DNA of 64,000 nt from Dermatemys mawii (taxonomy: Eukaryota > Chordata > Testudines > Dermatemydidae). Under the pieces are notes generated by a model. It was not told the DNA's origin. It made no database searches and saw only the letters and a program-made list of their open reading frames with translations. The stretch lies in NCBI GenBank assembly GCA_007922305.1, contig ML677385.1, forward strand, positions 4,552,336 to 4,616,335, in the 5' to 3' direction. Below, piece by piece: positions 46,847 to 59,345 of the stretch. Position numbers and translations under genes: made by a program. The number at the start of each line of letters is the position of its first letter. The stretch's first letter is position 1.

Positions 46847-47136
46847 CAGGGGTCGGCAGTCTTTCAGAAGTGGTGTGCCGAGTCTTCCTTTATTCACTCT
46901 AATTTAAGGTTTTGAGTGCCAGTAACACATCTGAATGTTTTTAGAAGGTCTTTTTCTATAAGTCTATAATATAGAACCAAACTATTGTTGTATGTAAAGT
47001 AAATAAAGGTTTTTAAAATGTTTAAGAAGCTTCATTTAAAATTAAATTAAAATGCAGAGCCCTCTGGAACAGTGGCCAGGACCAGGATAGTGTGAGTGCC
47101 ACTGAAAATCAGCATGCCATAGGTTGCGTACCCCTG
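46847..47136 (-). mobile_element. hAT MITE, copy 2 (290 bp)
   Basis: Ends are CAGGGGTCGGCAG and GTACCCCTG. Flanked by TTATATGC and TTATAAGC, a 7-of-8 target duplication as expected for hAT elements. Reverse orientation relative to the copies at 4417 and 59038. Confidence 0.85.
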
Positions 47137-47196
47137 TTATAAGCTCTTACCTGCAGGGAATCTGCCTTCTGACGTCAAAACATTAATGGACTCTGA

Positions 47197-47960
47197 GGGC
47201 ATGGCTACACTTGCAGATGTAGAGCGTCAGGAATTAAACCAGCCCTCAGAGACTGCAGCAGGGAAAGTGCTGCCGTGTGTTCACACTGTCAGCTGCAAGT
47301 GCAATGGTGTGGCCACATTAGAGCTCTTGCAATGCCACAGAGAGCAATGCATTGTGGTAGCTATGCCAGTGTGCATGTGGCTGCAGCATGCTTTTCAAAG
47401 GGGACAGGGAGTGTGATTCAGAGTGTGTTGTGTGTGTGGAGGGAGAGGCAGTGTGTTTTCGGGGATGGAGAGTGTGTGTCAGCATGCTGTATTGTAAATT
47501 CAGACAGCAGCAGAGGGACGGGGGAAACCCCAACATCAGCCCCCACCTCCATCTGTCTCTCTCACATAGACCCACAAATGCCTGCCTTGGTAGCAGCAGC
47601 ATTCCACATTAATAGTTGACTTTGTCTCAGAGCAGATAAGCATACTGGCTGTCAGAAACAGAGCTTTGAAAGGGGATATCTGCATGCCTGCAGTAGAGTT
47701 CAAAACAATGACCAGAATGGTCACTTGACTTAAGGGATTATGGGACATTTCTGGAGGTCAATCACAGTGCAGTAATACAACACATCATCCACACTGACAC
47801 CCTGGCATTTCACTCTATGCTTCTCGTGGAGGTGGATTACCAGGGGTGCTCGAGCAGCAGAGTCCAGACGGTCTACGTGCCTTGCCAGCATGGACACCTC
47901 AGGAGTTAGGGCACCCGGGGCTGATTTAATGTGCTCCAACTTGCAAGTGTAGCCAACTCC
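47197..47960. mobile_element. Harbinger-type non-autonomous element (764 bp)
   Basis: Ends are GGGCATGGCTACACTTGCAG and, read on -, GGAGTTGGCTACACTTGCAAG. The flanks are TGA (47194-47196) and TAA (47961-47963), so one base of the target duplication has changed. No gene inside. A TG-rich stretch lies near 47405-47480. Confidence 0.7.
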
Positions 47961-48481
47961 TAAAATGCTTTAGCTTGGAAAGGAGGCGGCTTAGAGCAGG
48001 TTTGACTGAACCATTCAAAAATGAGGACAGGCCTAGTGTAAACTTGACTCCGTCCATTTTATCTGGCGAGTTTAAAAACATCGACAATACTCGCAGAAAT
48101 TAGAGAACAGAATTAGAGAATAAAATACTCCCCCCTCCGCCACAGAGAACTGCATGTGTATGTGTGTTCCATGTACAGCACAATGACTTTCTCTCAGTGT
48201 TACCCAGCTAGGGCTGCCTTTCAGAGGGGCTAAGACCCAGTTGAAGCCCTTGGGAGCTGAAGGTGCTTGGCACATGTGAAAATCTGACCACTATCTTGTT
48301 TTATATTCACCTTTAGTTGCTTTTGAGGATTTATTCCCCCTTACAGGCTCTTTATAGTCAAAATTCATGACACCTTTTACTAAATATCTGGGGGTGCTGA
48401 TTACTGACTGTCTAGAAGCCATGCAGGCTACAGAATCCGTTGTGTGGAGCTGTTCATTGTTGTTTCTCATTTGTCCTTTAG

Positions 48482-48576
48482 GTCTGTCGGCAGCCAAGTT
48501 GCTGACTGAGTCAGGACTGAGTGTTGTGGTGTTGGAAGCCCGTGACAGAGTTGGAGGAAGAACTTTCACTGCAAGG
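48482..48576 (+). CDS. MAOA/MAOB: MAO exon 2
   Basis: 95 nt, preceded by the acceptor TTGTCCTTTAG and followed by donor GTAATT. Its first two bases complete the glycine codon from exon 1, then [16 protein letters not shown] and [15 protein letters not shown] follow. This is the helix after the glycine-rich turn plus the second beta strand whose Glu contacts the ribose of FAD, and the conserved RVGGRT loop. Ends in phase 0. LSAAKLLTE matches MAOA better, while SGL and VVV match MAOB. The size equals exon 2 of human MAO genes as I recall it. Confidence 0.95.
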
Positions 48577-49180
48577 GTAATTATCTCCATAAATAATATC
48601 TAAATTATTGCACTGATTTTTTTTTTTTTGAGCTGAGCCTCCTGCATACTGAAGAACCCCTCATAAGGATAGAATTCCAGGAGGCAGGTAGGGAAGTCCT
48701 TGACAGTGCAGAACCAGGGGCGAGAAAAAGTATGAAGTGTCTGTGGTGACACAGAATTTTCCATCTCACATATCACATCTCCCCTCCCACTGGTTACACA
48801 TGGAAAGAAAAGATAATTATGTATGTGGCAAAAACTCCCTCGGAGAGATGCTCTTGAATAATGTCTCTAAAGAGAACCAGTGCAGAGTTTTCACCTCTGT
48901 GGCTTCCTCTTGCACATTTTCTCCAAGGAGGAGCAGGGAATCTAGCCTCAAATACTTAGGGACCATCCGTCCTGTTTTTAAAGGGACAGTTCCGTTTTTT
49001 GGAACTTTTTCTTATATAGGCGCCTATTATCCCCCACCCCCTGTCCTGTTTTTTCACAGTTGCTATCTGGTAACCCTACAAATACTCAATTAACATAAAT
49101 AGTTTCTCTGGATTACATTGTTAATCTCATGATTGATTGCAAAAGGCTTATCTTTCTTCTTCTGTCTTTTGGGAAATCAG
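48577..49180 (+). other. MAO intron 2 (604 nt)
   Basis: Short intron with a T run near 48618-48630. Around 48955-49080 there is a sequence with the words CCGTCCTGTTTTTAAAGGGA and CTGGTAACCCTAC, which looks like an old DNA-repeat fragment. No coding content. Confidence 0.8.
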
Positions 49181-49318
49181 AATAAACAAGCCCAGTATGT
49201 GGACCTTGGAGGAGCATATGTGGGGCCAACCCAGAATCGCATCCTGCGGTTGTCTAAGGAGCTAGGAATAGAGACATATAAAGTGAATGAAGTAGAACAT
49301 CTTATTCACCATGTCAAG
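49181..49318 (+). CDS. MAOA/MAOB: MAO exon 3
   Basis: 138 nt, 46 codons, phase 0 at both ends. The acceptor GAAATCAG follows a pyrimidine-rich stretch and the donor is a consensus GTAAGT. It encodes the conserved block with [31 protein letters not shown] and [15 protein letters not shown] is MAOA-like, while EVE and LIHHVK are MAOB-like. Only 604 nt of intron separate it from exon 2. Confidence 0.95.
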
Positions 49319-50137
49319 GTAAGTTAGACTACATCTCTAAAATACACCAGTGTAGATGAGTGTAGATTGTTGTTAGTCGCTTTTTTTTTTTATTTCTGTG
49401 AGGATGTCACCAATTTAGAAGTACTATCTCTTGACAATCAGGCCCAAGGTGTATAAAGTTGGGCACAACTCAGACAGTGGCCACTTTTGAAAATTTTGGA
49501 CTAAGAATTAAAATTTACGAGTCAAATATTAGGCCAATTTAACCAATGGGAGAACTAAAATACAGAGTAGTAATGCTCTGATCTCATGAGGTGCTGAGGG
49601 CCCTGGGACTTGAGGGTGCTCAGAAACTTGTGCAACCAGGTCCCAAATGAGTTGTCTTGATTCAGATCTTGGACATGTGTGTGGCAGATCTGGTAAAAGC
49701 CCAGATTTTCTGAGTCCTTGTCCTATGCTCTGACCCAAAAGAGCATCTTTCCACCTGTTAAAGATTGAACAATGGTGCATCTTCCCAGAGGAGAGATTTT
49801 CCAAGTTTTGCAGCTGCTCTTGTGGAAAAGAACTTCAAATGTAGTGTTACACACATGAGTAAAAACACTGTGAAAAGATGTTATGCGATCTTGTGACAGG
49901 TGAAATGTGTCAGCCAGTCAAGTTTCAGGATTTCTGATGCTTAATCAAAGTTTAAACAGAAAATCAAGAACTTAAACAGTAACTGCAGCAAAAGATCTGT
50001 ACTCTCATAGGTTTTTCTCAACTGTTTTTCCTGCTTGATTCTTGTGAAAAATAAGCCTCTTCTCAAAGCCAATGATGCAGCTTTTTATGCTGACGTTGAA
50101 CAGTTGTTACTATTGAACTAGTATCCATGAGACCATA

Positions 50138-50210
50138 TTATTATAATATAAAAGATACATTCTGTACATATGTACAGAATGTACATAATGTATCTTTTAT
50201 ATTATAATAA
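50138..50210. repeat. Long palindrome, AT-rich
   Basis: Two perfect 24-nt arms (50138-50161 and 50187-50210) with a 25-nt centre that itself holds the palindrome TCTGTACATATGTACAGA (50161-50178). Confidence 0.95.
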
Positions 50211-51396
50211 AAATAAAATTGAGATATCAAATGCTGCCATGGGTTAAATATTTTTCTTTAAAAGAAAATATTTTCATTTCACCATGATTATTTTTTCCAT
50301 TCATCTCTATATTTATCCAACAATGGGAGAATATTGTTGTTGTCACAGATCCACAGGGCAGGATCTAGAAAAACTATTTAAAGACCAGAGGCAGAAGTGT
50401 CTATCTCCTGGTGATAGGCCCCGGGCTTCCACTTTTCTCAAGGAAGAGCCCTGTGATTCTGCTACTTTGAGATTGGATCTGTGGCTTCAGCACTGTTATG
50501 TCTCACTGTGGCTTTTTCAGCAAATCCAAAGTAGCTTGGAACCTTGTGGGAGACTTTCTTTCTTGGGAGGTCTGCAGCCAGCAGATGTTTTTGGTGACAC
50601 AGGATAACCTTTTCAAAACAAGCCATTAATAATTAGAAAACAGGAGTGTGGCATTTAGGCATGTTGAGTCAAGAAAGCAAATCAGAGCCAAAATGTATAA
50701 CTTTTGCCTGACTTGATCATTGATCCTTGTTTAGATAGGAGGGTCCCTCTTTGCCCTTGCAGCTAACCTCCCTCTGTCTCTGTGATTGCCAACTTGTAAT
50801 CTTTTCACTGGGAAGTCCCTTGCAGCTCACCCAGGCCCCCTCCTTTTTCTAAGGTTGTTTGAGGTTTTCTGATGTTGTAGTGTTCCCTTTGATTTATCTG
50901 TTCTCAACCTTAGCACAACAGCTGTTTCCGGGATTTGGCAGAGGAGTTGTCTCTTCAAAGCTTTGAACCTGGCTGTCGTGTTTGAATTTTTGCTGGGATG
51001 TTCCTTATTTAGACCATTGTTTGACAGCTTCTGCCCGGTTTCTTTAACAGCTCCTCTTGATCTAACTCTATAGCAAGTAACCCATCATAAACACACACAT
51101 GCATCATACTCGTAAAAATAATACTGTTTGTCATAGTGTATCATAAATAGAAACCTTAATTACAATTAAGTAGTTAAGCTGAATCCTTTACATGAGACAG
51201 AGAGCGCATGCATGGCCAGGAGCTTCTCTGGTGCAGCTAAATCTATTTCATAATCTTGGCTTCCTGCAATTGGATTTCTTGGTTCTTATTTATACAGTGT
51301 CTAAGTATATTCCTTACAGATCTCTTGTCTTTTACTATGCAAACTCCCAGAGATTTTCGCTGCATATAGGGGGGTGGCTGCCCCTCTCCATGAGAA

Positions 51397-52125
51397 AAAG
51401 GGCTGGAACAGGCCAGAGAGGCTGCACAGACCAGCAGCCAATCAGCAAAGGCCTGTGGAGAGCCAATCAGGGCCAGGCTGGGCCCTATATAAAGACTGCC
51501 TAGCAAAAGAGAAGGCAGTCTCTTCCTGATTAGCTAGTGAGAAGAAATGTCTCCTGAGGTAGGAAGGTGAGCACCTTGGACAAAGCAGTACTGGGCTTGG
51601 GGGAGCAGAGGAGAGCTCTTGCCCATAACCTGTCAGGCTGCAGCCTCTGACTAGAAGGGCCATGAAGGTGCAAGGGGCCAAAGGGAAAGTGGCCCAGGGA
51701 GGATAGTCTGACAAAGGGAGAGAAAGAGGGCAGAGAGGCTGCTGCTAGAGGGTCTCTGGGTCCCCCCTTCTCCCTTGTACTGCACCTGGCCACAAAGGAG
51801 TGTGGCCGAGACAGATGGCAACATGCTTCTGAGGTGAGGGGCTAGACGTTGGGGTTATGGCCACTGAAGCAGGTTCAAGCTGAAGGACTGTTGTTACCCC
51901 TACTTCTGCCCCCAGAAGGGGGTGAGAGTGGGGTAGGGGGCACTGCCAGAGGGCAGTGTCCTGAAGCAGATGCCTCCAAGTGGGGAACAACGTGAGTCCC
52001 AAACCAGCAGAGCAGGCAATGGGTGAGACACCACGGGCAGAGGGCGGTCCATGGCTGGTAAGAGCTAATTCCTGGACTGACCAGAAGGAGGTGTCGTGGT
52101 GGTGAGTCTTGATGCCTTTACACCG
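51397..52125 (+). repeat. LTR-like stretch with CCAAT and TATA motifs
   Basis: AGCCAATCAG occurs twice (near 51437 and 51461), followed by CCCTATATAAAGACTGCC at about 51483, an arrangement typical of an LTR promoter. The purine-rich sequence after it looks like the rest of such a unit. Borders are uncertain. No gag, pol or env frame is seen nearby. Confidence 0.4.
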
Positions 52126-52874
52126 CATTATTCCAGAAGCAATGCAAGCATTGGAGGCCGGTCTAGATGGTGACAAATGGAGAATATACTTGTCTACACC
52201 CTGGAATCTAGTGATATTAAAACTTTTGACTGAAGTTCTATCCTGTAAGCTGAACTCCAAATGCTCAAAGTGTCCAAAAGTCTATCCACTCTAAGTGGGT
52301 TCAGATCCAAATACTAACCCAAACTTTGTAGTGCAGGCCAAATCTACTCAACTTCTCGAAGATGTGTCCCTTGAGAAATGGAAGAAATCTAATTTTTTTT
52401 GATTCCCTTTCCAGAATTCTAGCAAGGATCCCTGTGCATCTTCTAAAATCAAATACTGCCTTTACATATACCCAAGAGCAAATCAAGCCTTTTAAAGTCA
52501 ATTTAATTCATTTCAGAGGCTTTTCAAATTTAAATAATGTATGGATCTTCCTTTGTACTACAGAACAAACAAGACTCAGTCTTTTAATCTCTGAATGAAT
52601 CCCTTCTCATTAGGCTTTGCCATCTACATTGGGTTCTGTGTTTATTTCTCTTTAATCTTTTTTAAGTGCCCAGTTCTACTGCAGGATTTGTTTTTGTCCT
52701 TGCTTTTGCATTGCTTATGATTCCTTCATAAAAGTTTGAAAATAATAATTCTTGCCCTGCATATTTTGTTTTGGTGAAAAGTGACCTCTCTATTCGCTAG
52801 TCTTCTAAAGAAGATTATATCAACATATTTATTTTTGCTTGCTGTTGTGTCAGCCTTACTGAGAAAAATAATCA

Positions 52875-52928
52875 CAGCTCTGGGACTAGTGTTTATTAGT
52901 TCAGCTCTGGGACTAGTGTTTATTAGTT
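52875..52928. repeat. Perfect 27-bp tandem duplication
   Basis: CAGCTCTGGGACTAGTGTTT plus ATTAGTT occurs twice in a row with no mismatch. Confidence 0.95.
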
Positions 52929-55900
52929 TAACTGCTGTAAAAAGCCAGCAAAAGCAATGTGTAGGTGTAGGCCAAAATTTTCAAACATGCAAGCCTAATT
53001 TTAGGCTCCTAAATACATGCTTTTTATTTAGCTGTTTAAATAACTGGATTTTCAAAGGTTCTAAGCGCATGCAAATCCCATTGACTTGAATTGTGGGAGT
53101 TAAGCACTTCTTAAAATCAAACCATTTTTATTTAGGAGCCTAAATATGGATTTAAGAAAATTTTGTCCCGAGGTTTTATTTGCCTTACCAAAATGTTGGC
53201 TGTTGTGTTCTACTGGTGGTCAAACCAGAAAAGATATTTTTAAGCCAGATAATATTTGCCACCTGATTACATCACTGTTAATTTATACCTTAACCATTTA
53301 AGTGTCCCTTTAAAGAAATGTATTGAAATATGGATGTGGGTTTACCATTTGTCAGGATCAAATTACAACAGATCTGCCTATTTAACTATTATTGTGTCTC
53401 AAACTTGGGTCTAATCCCATTATTGATGCCCATATGATCATGAAGATTTGGTATTTAAAGCACATATTTGCAATTTTTATCACGTACAAAATAGAAAGTG
53501 ATTTGCCAAGTGTAATGACTGGAATTAGAAGGCTGTGCTACATAAAATCCGTGTATAGAAACGTTTTATGTGTTTGAAATTAATGATCCTCCAACTTTTG
53601 AATTTAAAAATGTGCTTAGAATGGTCTGCCCTTGCCCCAGTGCGTCTCCCACCAGCTACACTTGCTCATGTCTGTGGCCTTGTTTTTCCCACTCACCTGC
53701 AGAGAATGTCCAGATGTACTCACCAGCATCACAATATTCCATTTACACCCGTGTTTCAGCAGCCTGACAGAGCTCACCTCTCTAAGTCCATCCATGAGAC
53801 TGGGGTGGACTCACTAGTGCTATGTTTATGGTACATTTCTTCATTATATTTCAAACTCATGCTCCTCGCCATCATCAGAACTTTCCATAATGTCCTGTTT
53901 CTCATGTTGCCCCAGACCAGGACATCATCAATATTAGTGGAACAACACATCTGTTCCTTTTTAATTCCCTGCTGTCTTATTTTGGTGCACTGAAAATACC
54001 AAGCAGTAACCACTGAAAATGGTATCTGTCTGTCTGTTCTGAAATATACTGTACCTGGAACTTTCCTCATGTGATGACAATTGCCAAAATCGCACTGGAT
54101 GTTTCCAAAACTCTAAAGGCCGGACTGGCCAGGTCCTACACAAGTTGATAGAAGGCCATCAATGGAACAAGGAGCATCCCCACCACAGGGTTGGGGACAG
54201 ATTCTTGACAGCAAGTACAATTCCTGTTCCTCCCCCCTCACCAGTGCCCTCCGAGGAGCTATGTGTCTGACAGAGAGGAGGGTGGAGCTCTGACCCCACC
54301 TATGTATTAGCCAACAATGCTGTCCGGTTGTGGGTGAAGTAGTGTGTTGCACCCTATTCAAGACTGAGCTAGTAGTAACACTGGTGTGCATAGCCTGAGA
54401 ACTCCTAGGAGGAATTCCAGTGAGCCAAATTGTCTGGCATGTCACTGAATCCCTTTCTCATGATAGATGATGAATATTTACTCTGGTCTACATAAAACCT
54501 TTCACTGAAACCACCAATCTGCATTATTGAGAGTGCTCATCTGTATCTGTTCAGGAAATCTTTGTATTCCTCGTGGGTGTCATTCATTTTTGATATTACC
54601 GTGGCACTGATGGTGTTATTAAAATGCAGTTTGCTATGGTCTTGTTTATGTATTATAGATGTGATACCACTGTTGTACTGGGATTTAATTGGCAATAGGA
54701 TAAGTGATTACTGTATCTCTGGGTACACAGTTCTGTGGTATCAGTGATATGTAAATACATTAGAGTTAAGCAATATGGTTCATTTAAGTCTGTGACCTGC
54801 TTTACAAAAATTAATGGCAGATTCTGTTCGCATAGTTTAGAGAAAACTATGTTAAAATGATGAAATTGAAGCAATTTTTCTTAGTGCATATATTCTTTCT
54901 TAGAATGCATTGTAATTAAAGTATGTGAGAATCTTGGTTGCCGTCAGTGATAGGTGACTCAAAATGTTATCATCCCTCCTTCTCCTTCACCATATTTACT
55001 GGGATTATTTAATTGAAAAACAGATAGCTGCATGCAAGTAGGAATTAGACAGCTGCATAGAATCAATTTGCATTTTTTCAGAAGTTGAGCTGCTTGTGGT
55101 TTGAAAATGAAGCCAAATAAATTTAAAGTCACTTTTTTAATTACATTATCACAGAGGGACTTAGTGGTTGAATATGTTGGTAATGGGGTATGGAACTTCT
55201 AGGTTATCAGCTCACATTTTTCCCAGCTATAAAATGATCTCAAGAGTGGGGAGAGGTAGCAGTACATGTAATGGAAAAACAACCTTGTACAGTCAGCCTC
55301 ATTGACATTATCAAAAGAGAGGCCAAAGACTGAATGGAGAGAGAGAGACGAAAATATGGTCTGACCCCCAAGCTTGATTCTCTCCATGTTGTAGTTGAGG
55401 GAGTAATCGTTGATGGGAATGTGGAGAAAGCTTGCTTTGGCCTTGCCCTGTAGATTAATGGACATCTTCACTTTTCAGTGCTGGACGTCTGGCAATGATT
55501 GCAAAGAATGAATTCACAGTTAGATTTTTTTTTTTTAATAAATGAAAGTATTATAGCAGGGGTAAAAGATGGTATGTGATATACAGACAAAATTGCAAAA
55601 GCAAAGTTGTACAGTACATGATCACGTCTCTCAGCACTGTCTGTAGAGCAGGTCTGGTCAGAGATGCTAAATATCAGTGAAGTTCACTTGAGCTCTGGCA
55701 ACTGTGCCCTTATGGTTTGTGTATGGATGGAAGGAATAAGAAAAAATACATGATCAGACACATTTTTTTGATTAATGAGAATTGGCAGATGAATAAAAGG
55801 AACCTTTCCGAGCTCTTTCTTTCTGTTTCCTAGGAGATAAGGATAAGCAGTCATAGTATCCACTCAGCTTGTTTAATCCAGGCTGCTTGGAGCAAAGCCT

Positions 55901-56489
55901 AAATTGCACTTGATTATAATAACAGTTTTTTCCCTTATATTGCTGATTGAGCATCATCATAAAAACAGAGACTAAACAAATGCTTGATTTCCGTGGGTTT
56001 CACACGTGCCTATTGGAGCCAATCTGGTATCACACGCCACTTTTAAACAACAAATTTCAGAGTCTGGAACATCATAAAAATTTGAGTGATCCCAACACTT
56101 TCTTCTGTTTTAAATAAAATGTATTTTCTGGTTTTGCAAAGGGGCCCTATCGCTTTACCAGCGAGCCAACCCAAGGTGATCTTTTTTCCCCAAAATGAAG
56201 CTGCTCTCCCCCAGTGTTCTTTTCTTTTTCAGAAAAGAGGGGAAAAATCCAAAAACAACCCACAAAGGTTTTTATGGAATGAAATAGCAAACATTTTCAG
56301 TGAGTTTAATTTTGTAAGCATTTTTATTCAAGCATGGAAAGGTGCAAAAGGAAAGGCTTGCAATTCCAGATACAAAGATTTCTAGTAACATTTCTTCGAC
56401 GATTGATATTAATTCTGTGCACTTCAAAAAGCTTATTATAATGCAAGACCCCATAATCCTACCGTAGAAAGCAGGCAAATATCCTTTCC

Positions 56490-56620
56490 CTTACTCCACC
56501 TTTTGCAGATGAGATAACCAAGGATCTGAGAGATTGTACAAGGTCACTTGTTGGCAGAACAGGAAGTAGAACTAAGGTCTATAATATTACACACCCTAGT
56601 GTTAGCCACTTAGCTCCATT
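56490..56620 (-). repeat. MIR-like CORE-SINE relic
   Basis: TTTGCAGATGAGATAACCAA, ACAAGGTCACTTGTTGGCAG and AACTAAGGTCT. Confidence 0.6.
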
Positions 56621-57538
56621 GTCTTTCAGAATGATTGTTCCAAGTGTATGTGCTTGGTTATGTTGCATGTAAAAGACGATACTCCTGTATATCACCATTT
56701 ACAAAACACTGACAATCATAGTGGACTAGAATAAATATTATTTGATCAAGTAATTAAAAGCTGCTCTAATGCATATGTGCAAAAGGGCCAAATTAAGGTT
56801 GAAGAGACAACCTTATTTCCTAACTGAATGCTTGACTCTCTGCAACTTCTATGGTCTCTTTGGCTTGTATTTTTATATGGAATTAATATATGTATTTCAA
56901 ATTAGATTAATTACTGCAGCTGTATATTTATAGCATATAGATGAGTATGGTAACTAATTATCTCAATGTACGGAGTCCAGGTCAACAAGAAGAGAGATAA
57001 TGGAGCTTGTTGTTCAAACTGGCCTTTTTCTAATAAGAGAGAAAATTCTTTGACAACTCTAATACAATTTTAAGTGTAGGTCTAACTGTCCTATAGCAGC
57101 AGATGTGTCACTTGGTTTGGTTTGCTAGCCAGCATGCTTTAGTAAGAGTTATGTTTGCAAAGGAATTAAGTGACAAATTCTGCACAATTTTAGGTGTCTT
57201 ACTCATTGTGTGAGTGTAAATTTCCAGATATATTCTATAGAGCTGCAGCTGAGAAACAGTGTAGTTTTTATATAGCTTTTTACCATGTTTCTCTTGTACC
57301 TTGTTCCTTGCTGTATCAGACATCACTCATGGCACCACTCATTTTAAGCAGGGAAGAGAACTGATATGATTGTGTACCGCATACTTACAAACATTCATAA
57401 CAAGGAATCAATTTCTAAGGTGACATTTGTGGTGGGATTAGAACCTATGTCTCCAGGGTTGAGACAGTTTAGCTAAAGGAATAACTATGGTAGCATGATG
57501 TAGAGAATGCTTTGTGCATTATGTGCAATTTTTTAGAG

Positions 57539-57668
57539 CAGTGGTTTTCAACCTTTTTTCATTTGTGGACTCCTAAAATATTACAAATGGATGTACAGAT
57601 TGCTTTGAAAATCTTAGAGAGAACCTGTGGACCCCTAGGATCTGCAGACCACAGGTTGAAAACCACTG
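57539..57668. mobile_element. hAT MITE of the CAGTGGTTTTCAACCT family
   Basis: Begins CAGTGGTTTTCAACCT and ends AGGTTGAAAACCACTG, an almost perfect inverted pair around 130 bp. No clear flanking duplication. Confidence 0.8.
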
Positions 57669-58760
57669 TCCTAAAATAAGAACAGATTATTTTTATATAA
57701 GATAAATAGGTATGGTGTTTTATAGACGAATGAGACACATGGCTTCTGCTTCTAATATCTTACAGACAAAGGACTGCTTCATCATTCTTTAACACCCTAC
57801 TCATTGTAGGGGGTAGTGCATAAGCACCAGGGGGCACTGTGCCTCAGAGGTGCATAATTTCATTTGGGATCCCCTAGATGCTGGAAGAGGACAGTAATAG
57901 GCAACACCACTTTGGGGAGTGCAATAAAAAGCCCTCCCATTATTCTTCCTTGTAACTCTGAAGCTCTGCTGGTTGAAATGTGGGGGAAAGGGCAGAATTT
58001 TGGCTTCCTTCTTCCTCTTCCATGCTCGTTCTATCTTTTTGCTCTCAGGAGAGAGCACCTGGAGCACACTCGAGTTCAGGCAATCCTTCCTGTGGCTATG
58101 CTACATTTCTATGATTCTATCATATTTTATCTTTTTGTGCCGCTGGCTTAATATAATCTAAGAATGGGTGTGCACAGGAGACTGACATCCGTAGCCCTTA
58201 TATTAGCTAAGTAAGTCATTATTTGTAATTGTAATACTGTTTTCCAAAGCAGATGAATGGAATAATTTCCTTTTAGATCCCTGGTTAGGGTTGTAATATC
58301 TGGTGAGACTTTACCTTAAACTCTTTTGTTCTCTTTTTGTTTGTGTCTAAGTTTGATGGTTTGCCTCGTTTTGTTACATCAATTTGCTCTTTGTGCTGTC
58401 AGCCTCTTCAACATCATCTGGTACTGTACAATACGGCATCAACCTTTCAAAGCAGGTCCAGCTTCTGCCATTCTTACTGGGGTTCTATTTTTGGCAAAAT
58501 CACAAGTGCAGTTATGAATAAAATTTCTTTTGAAAATCCATGTGTTTGGGCATTTTGGTACTGATGTTGAGAAGTGAAATTAAATACGCAGATGGAGTAA
58601 CATTTATAGTTATATTTCCGATGCTAGTCTGACTTGATCACATGGTTATATAAAGAAATGGAAAGAGATGAAAAAGTTTGCACGTCCTGGCACGTGGTTT
58701 TCATCAGTGGGCCTGGCCTTTGTTTGGACAGCCTCTGTCATCAGTAATCATGGCCCTGTG

Positions 58761-58837
58761 TGGTAAGCTAAAACTAGAATGACTATTACAGTGCATATGA
58801 CTATAGCAGTGCATATGGTAAGCTAAAACTAGAATGA
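58761..58837. repeat. 55-bp direct repeat
   Basis: TGGTAAGCTAAAACTAGAAT occurs at 58761 and 58816, with CAGTGCATATG words also doubled. Confidence 0.9.
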
Positions 58838-59037
58838 TTATAGCACACCCGGGGTGGGTTGTTCACAGAAGGGATCAAACCTAGGACCTCTTCATCTTAA
58901 TGCATGATCCTCTACTGCCAGAGCTAAAAGATGCATTTCTCTGAGCCAGGGCTGTAATGGGCTTATCAGTCTCTCTAGCTGACCTAGCCTCTTCTAGACA
59001 TGGGCAGAGTGCCACACTGAGCAGTAATGGCTTACAC

Positions 59038-59345
59038 CAGGGGTAGGCAACCTATGGCACGGGTGCCGAAGGCTGCATGCGAGCTGATTTTCAGTGGCTC
59101 TCACACTGCCCGGGTCCTGGCCACTGGTCTGGGGGGCTCTGCATTTTAATTTAATTTTAAATGAAGCTTCTTAAACATTTTTAAAACCTTATTTACTTTA
59201 CACACAACGTTAGTTTATTTGTATATTAAAGACTTGTAGAAAAAGACCTAAAAACGTTAACATGTATGACTGGCACACGAAACCTTAAATTAGAGTGAAT
59301 AAATGAAGGCTCGGCACACCACTTCGGAAAGGTTGCCGACCCCTG
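59038..59345 (+). mobile_element. hAT MITE, copy 3 (308 bp), with perfect 8-bp duplication
   Basis: Ends are CAGGGGTAGGCAACCTATGG and GGTTGCCGACCCCTG. GCTTACAC flanks both sides exactly (59030-59037 and 59346-59353). It lies in MAO intron 3. Confidence 0.92.

Larger units (their letters stand above)
27108..48481 (+). other. MAO intron 1 (21.4 kb), repeat-rich
   Basis: No coding exon or RNA gene could be supported inside it. The first 350 nt are still CpG-rich. After that it holds interspersed repeats, each listed separately: CR1 tails, hAT MITEs, Harbinger-type elements, L2 and MIR pieces and microsatellites. Stretches with nothing recognised include 27460-28230, 28350-29270, 29440-31340, 33203-34540, 35060-36165, 36481-38708, 42630-44800 and 47964-48480. 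Long first introns are usual in this gene family. Confidence 0.85.

Noticed and set aside
51745..52260. 171-codon frame on -
   Set aside because: It covers an LTR-like stretch and has no recognisable domain or exon border.
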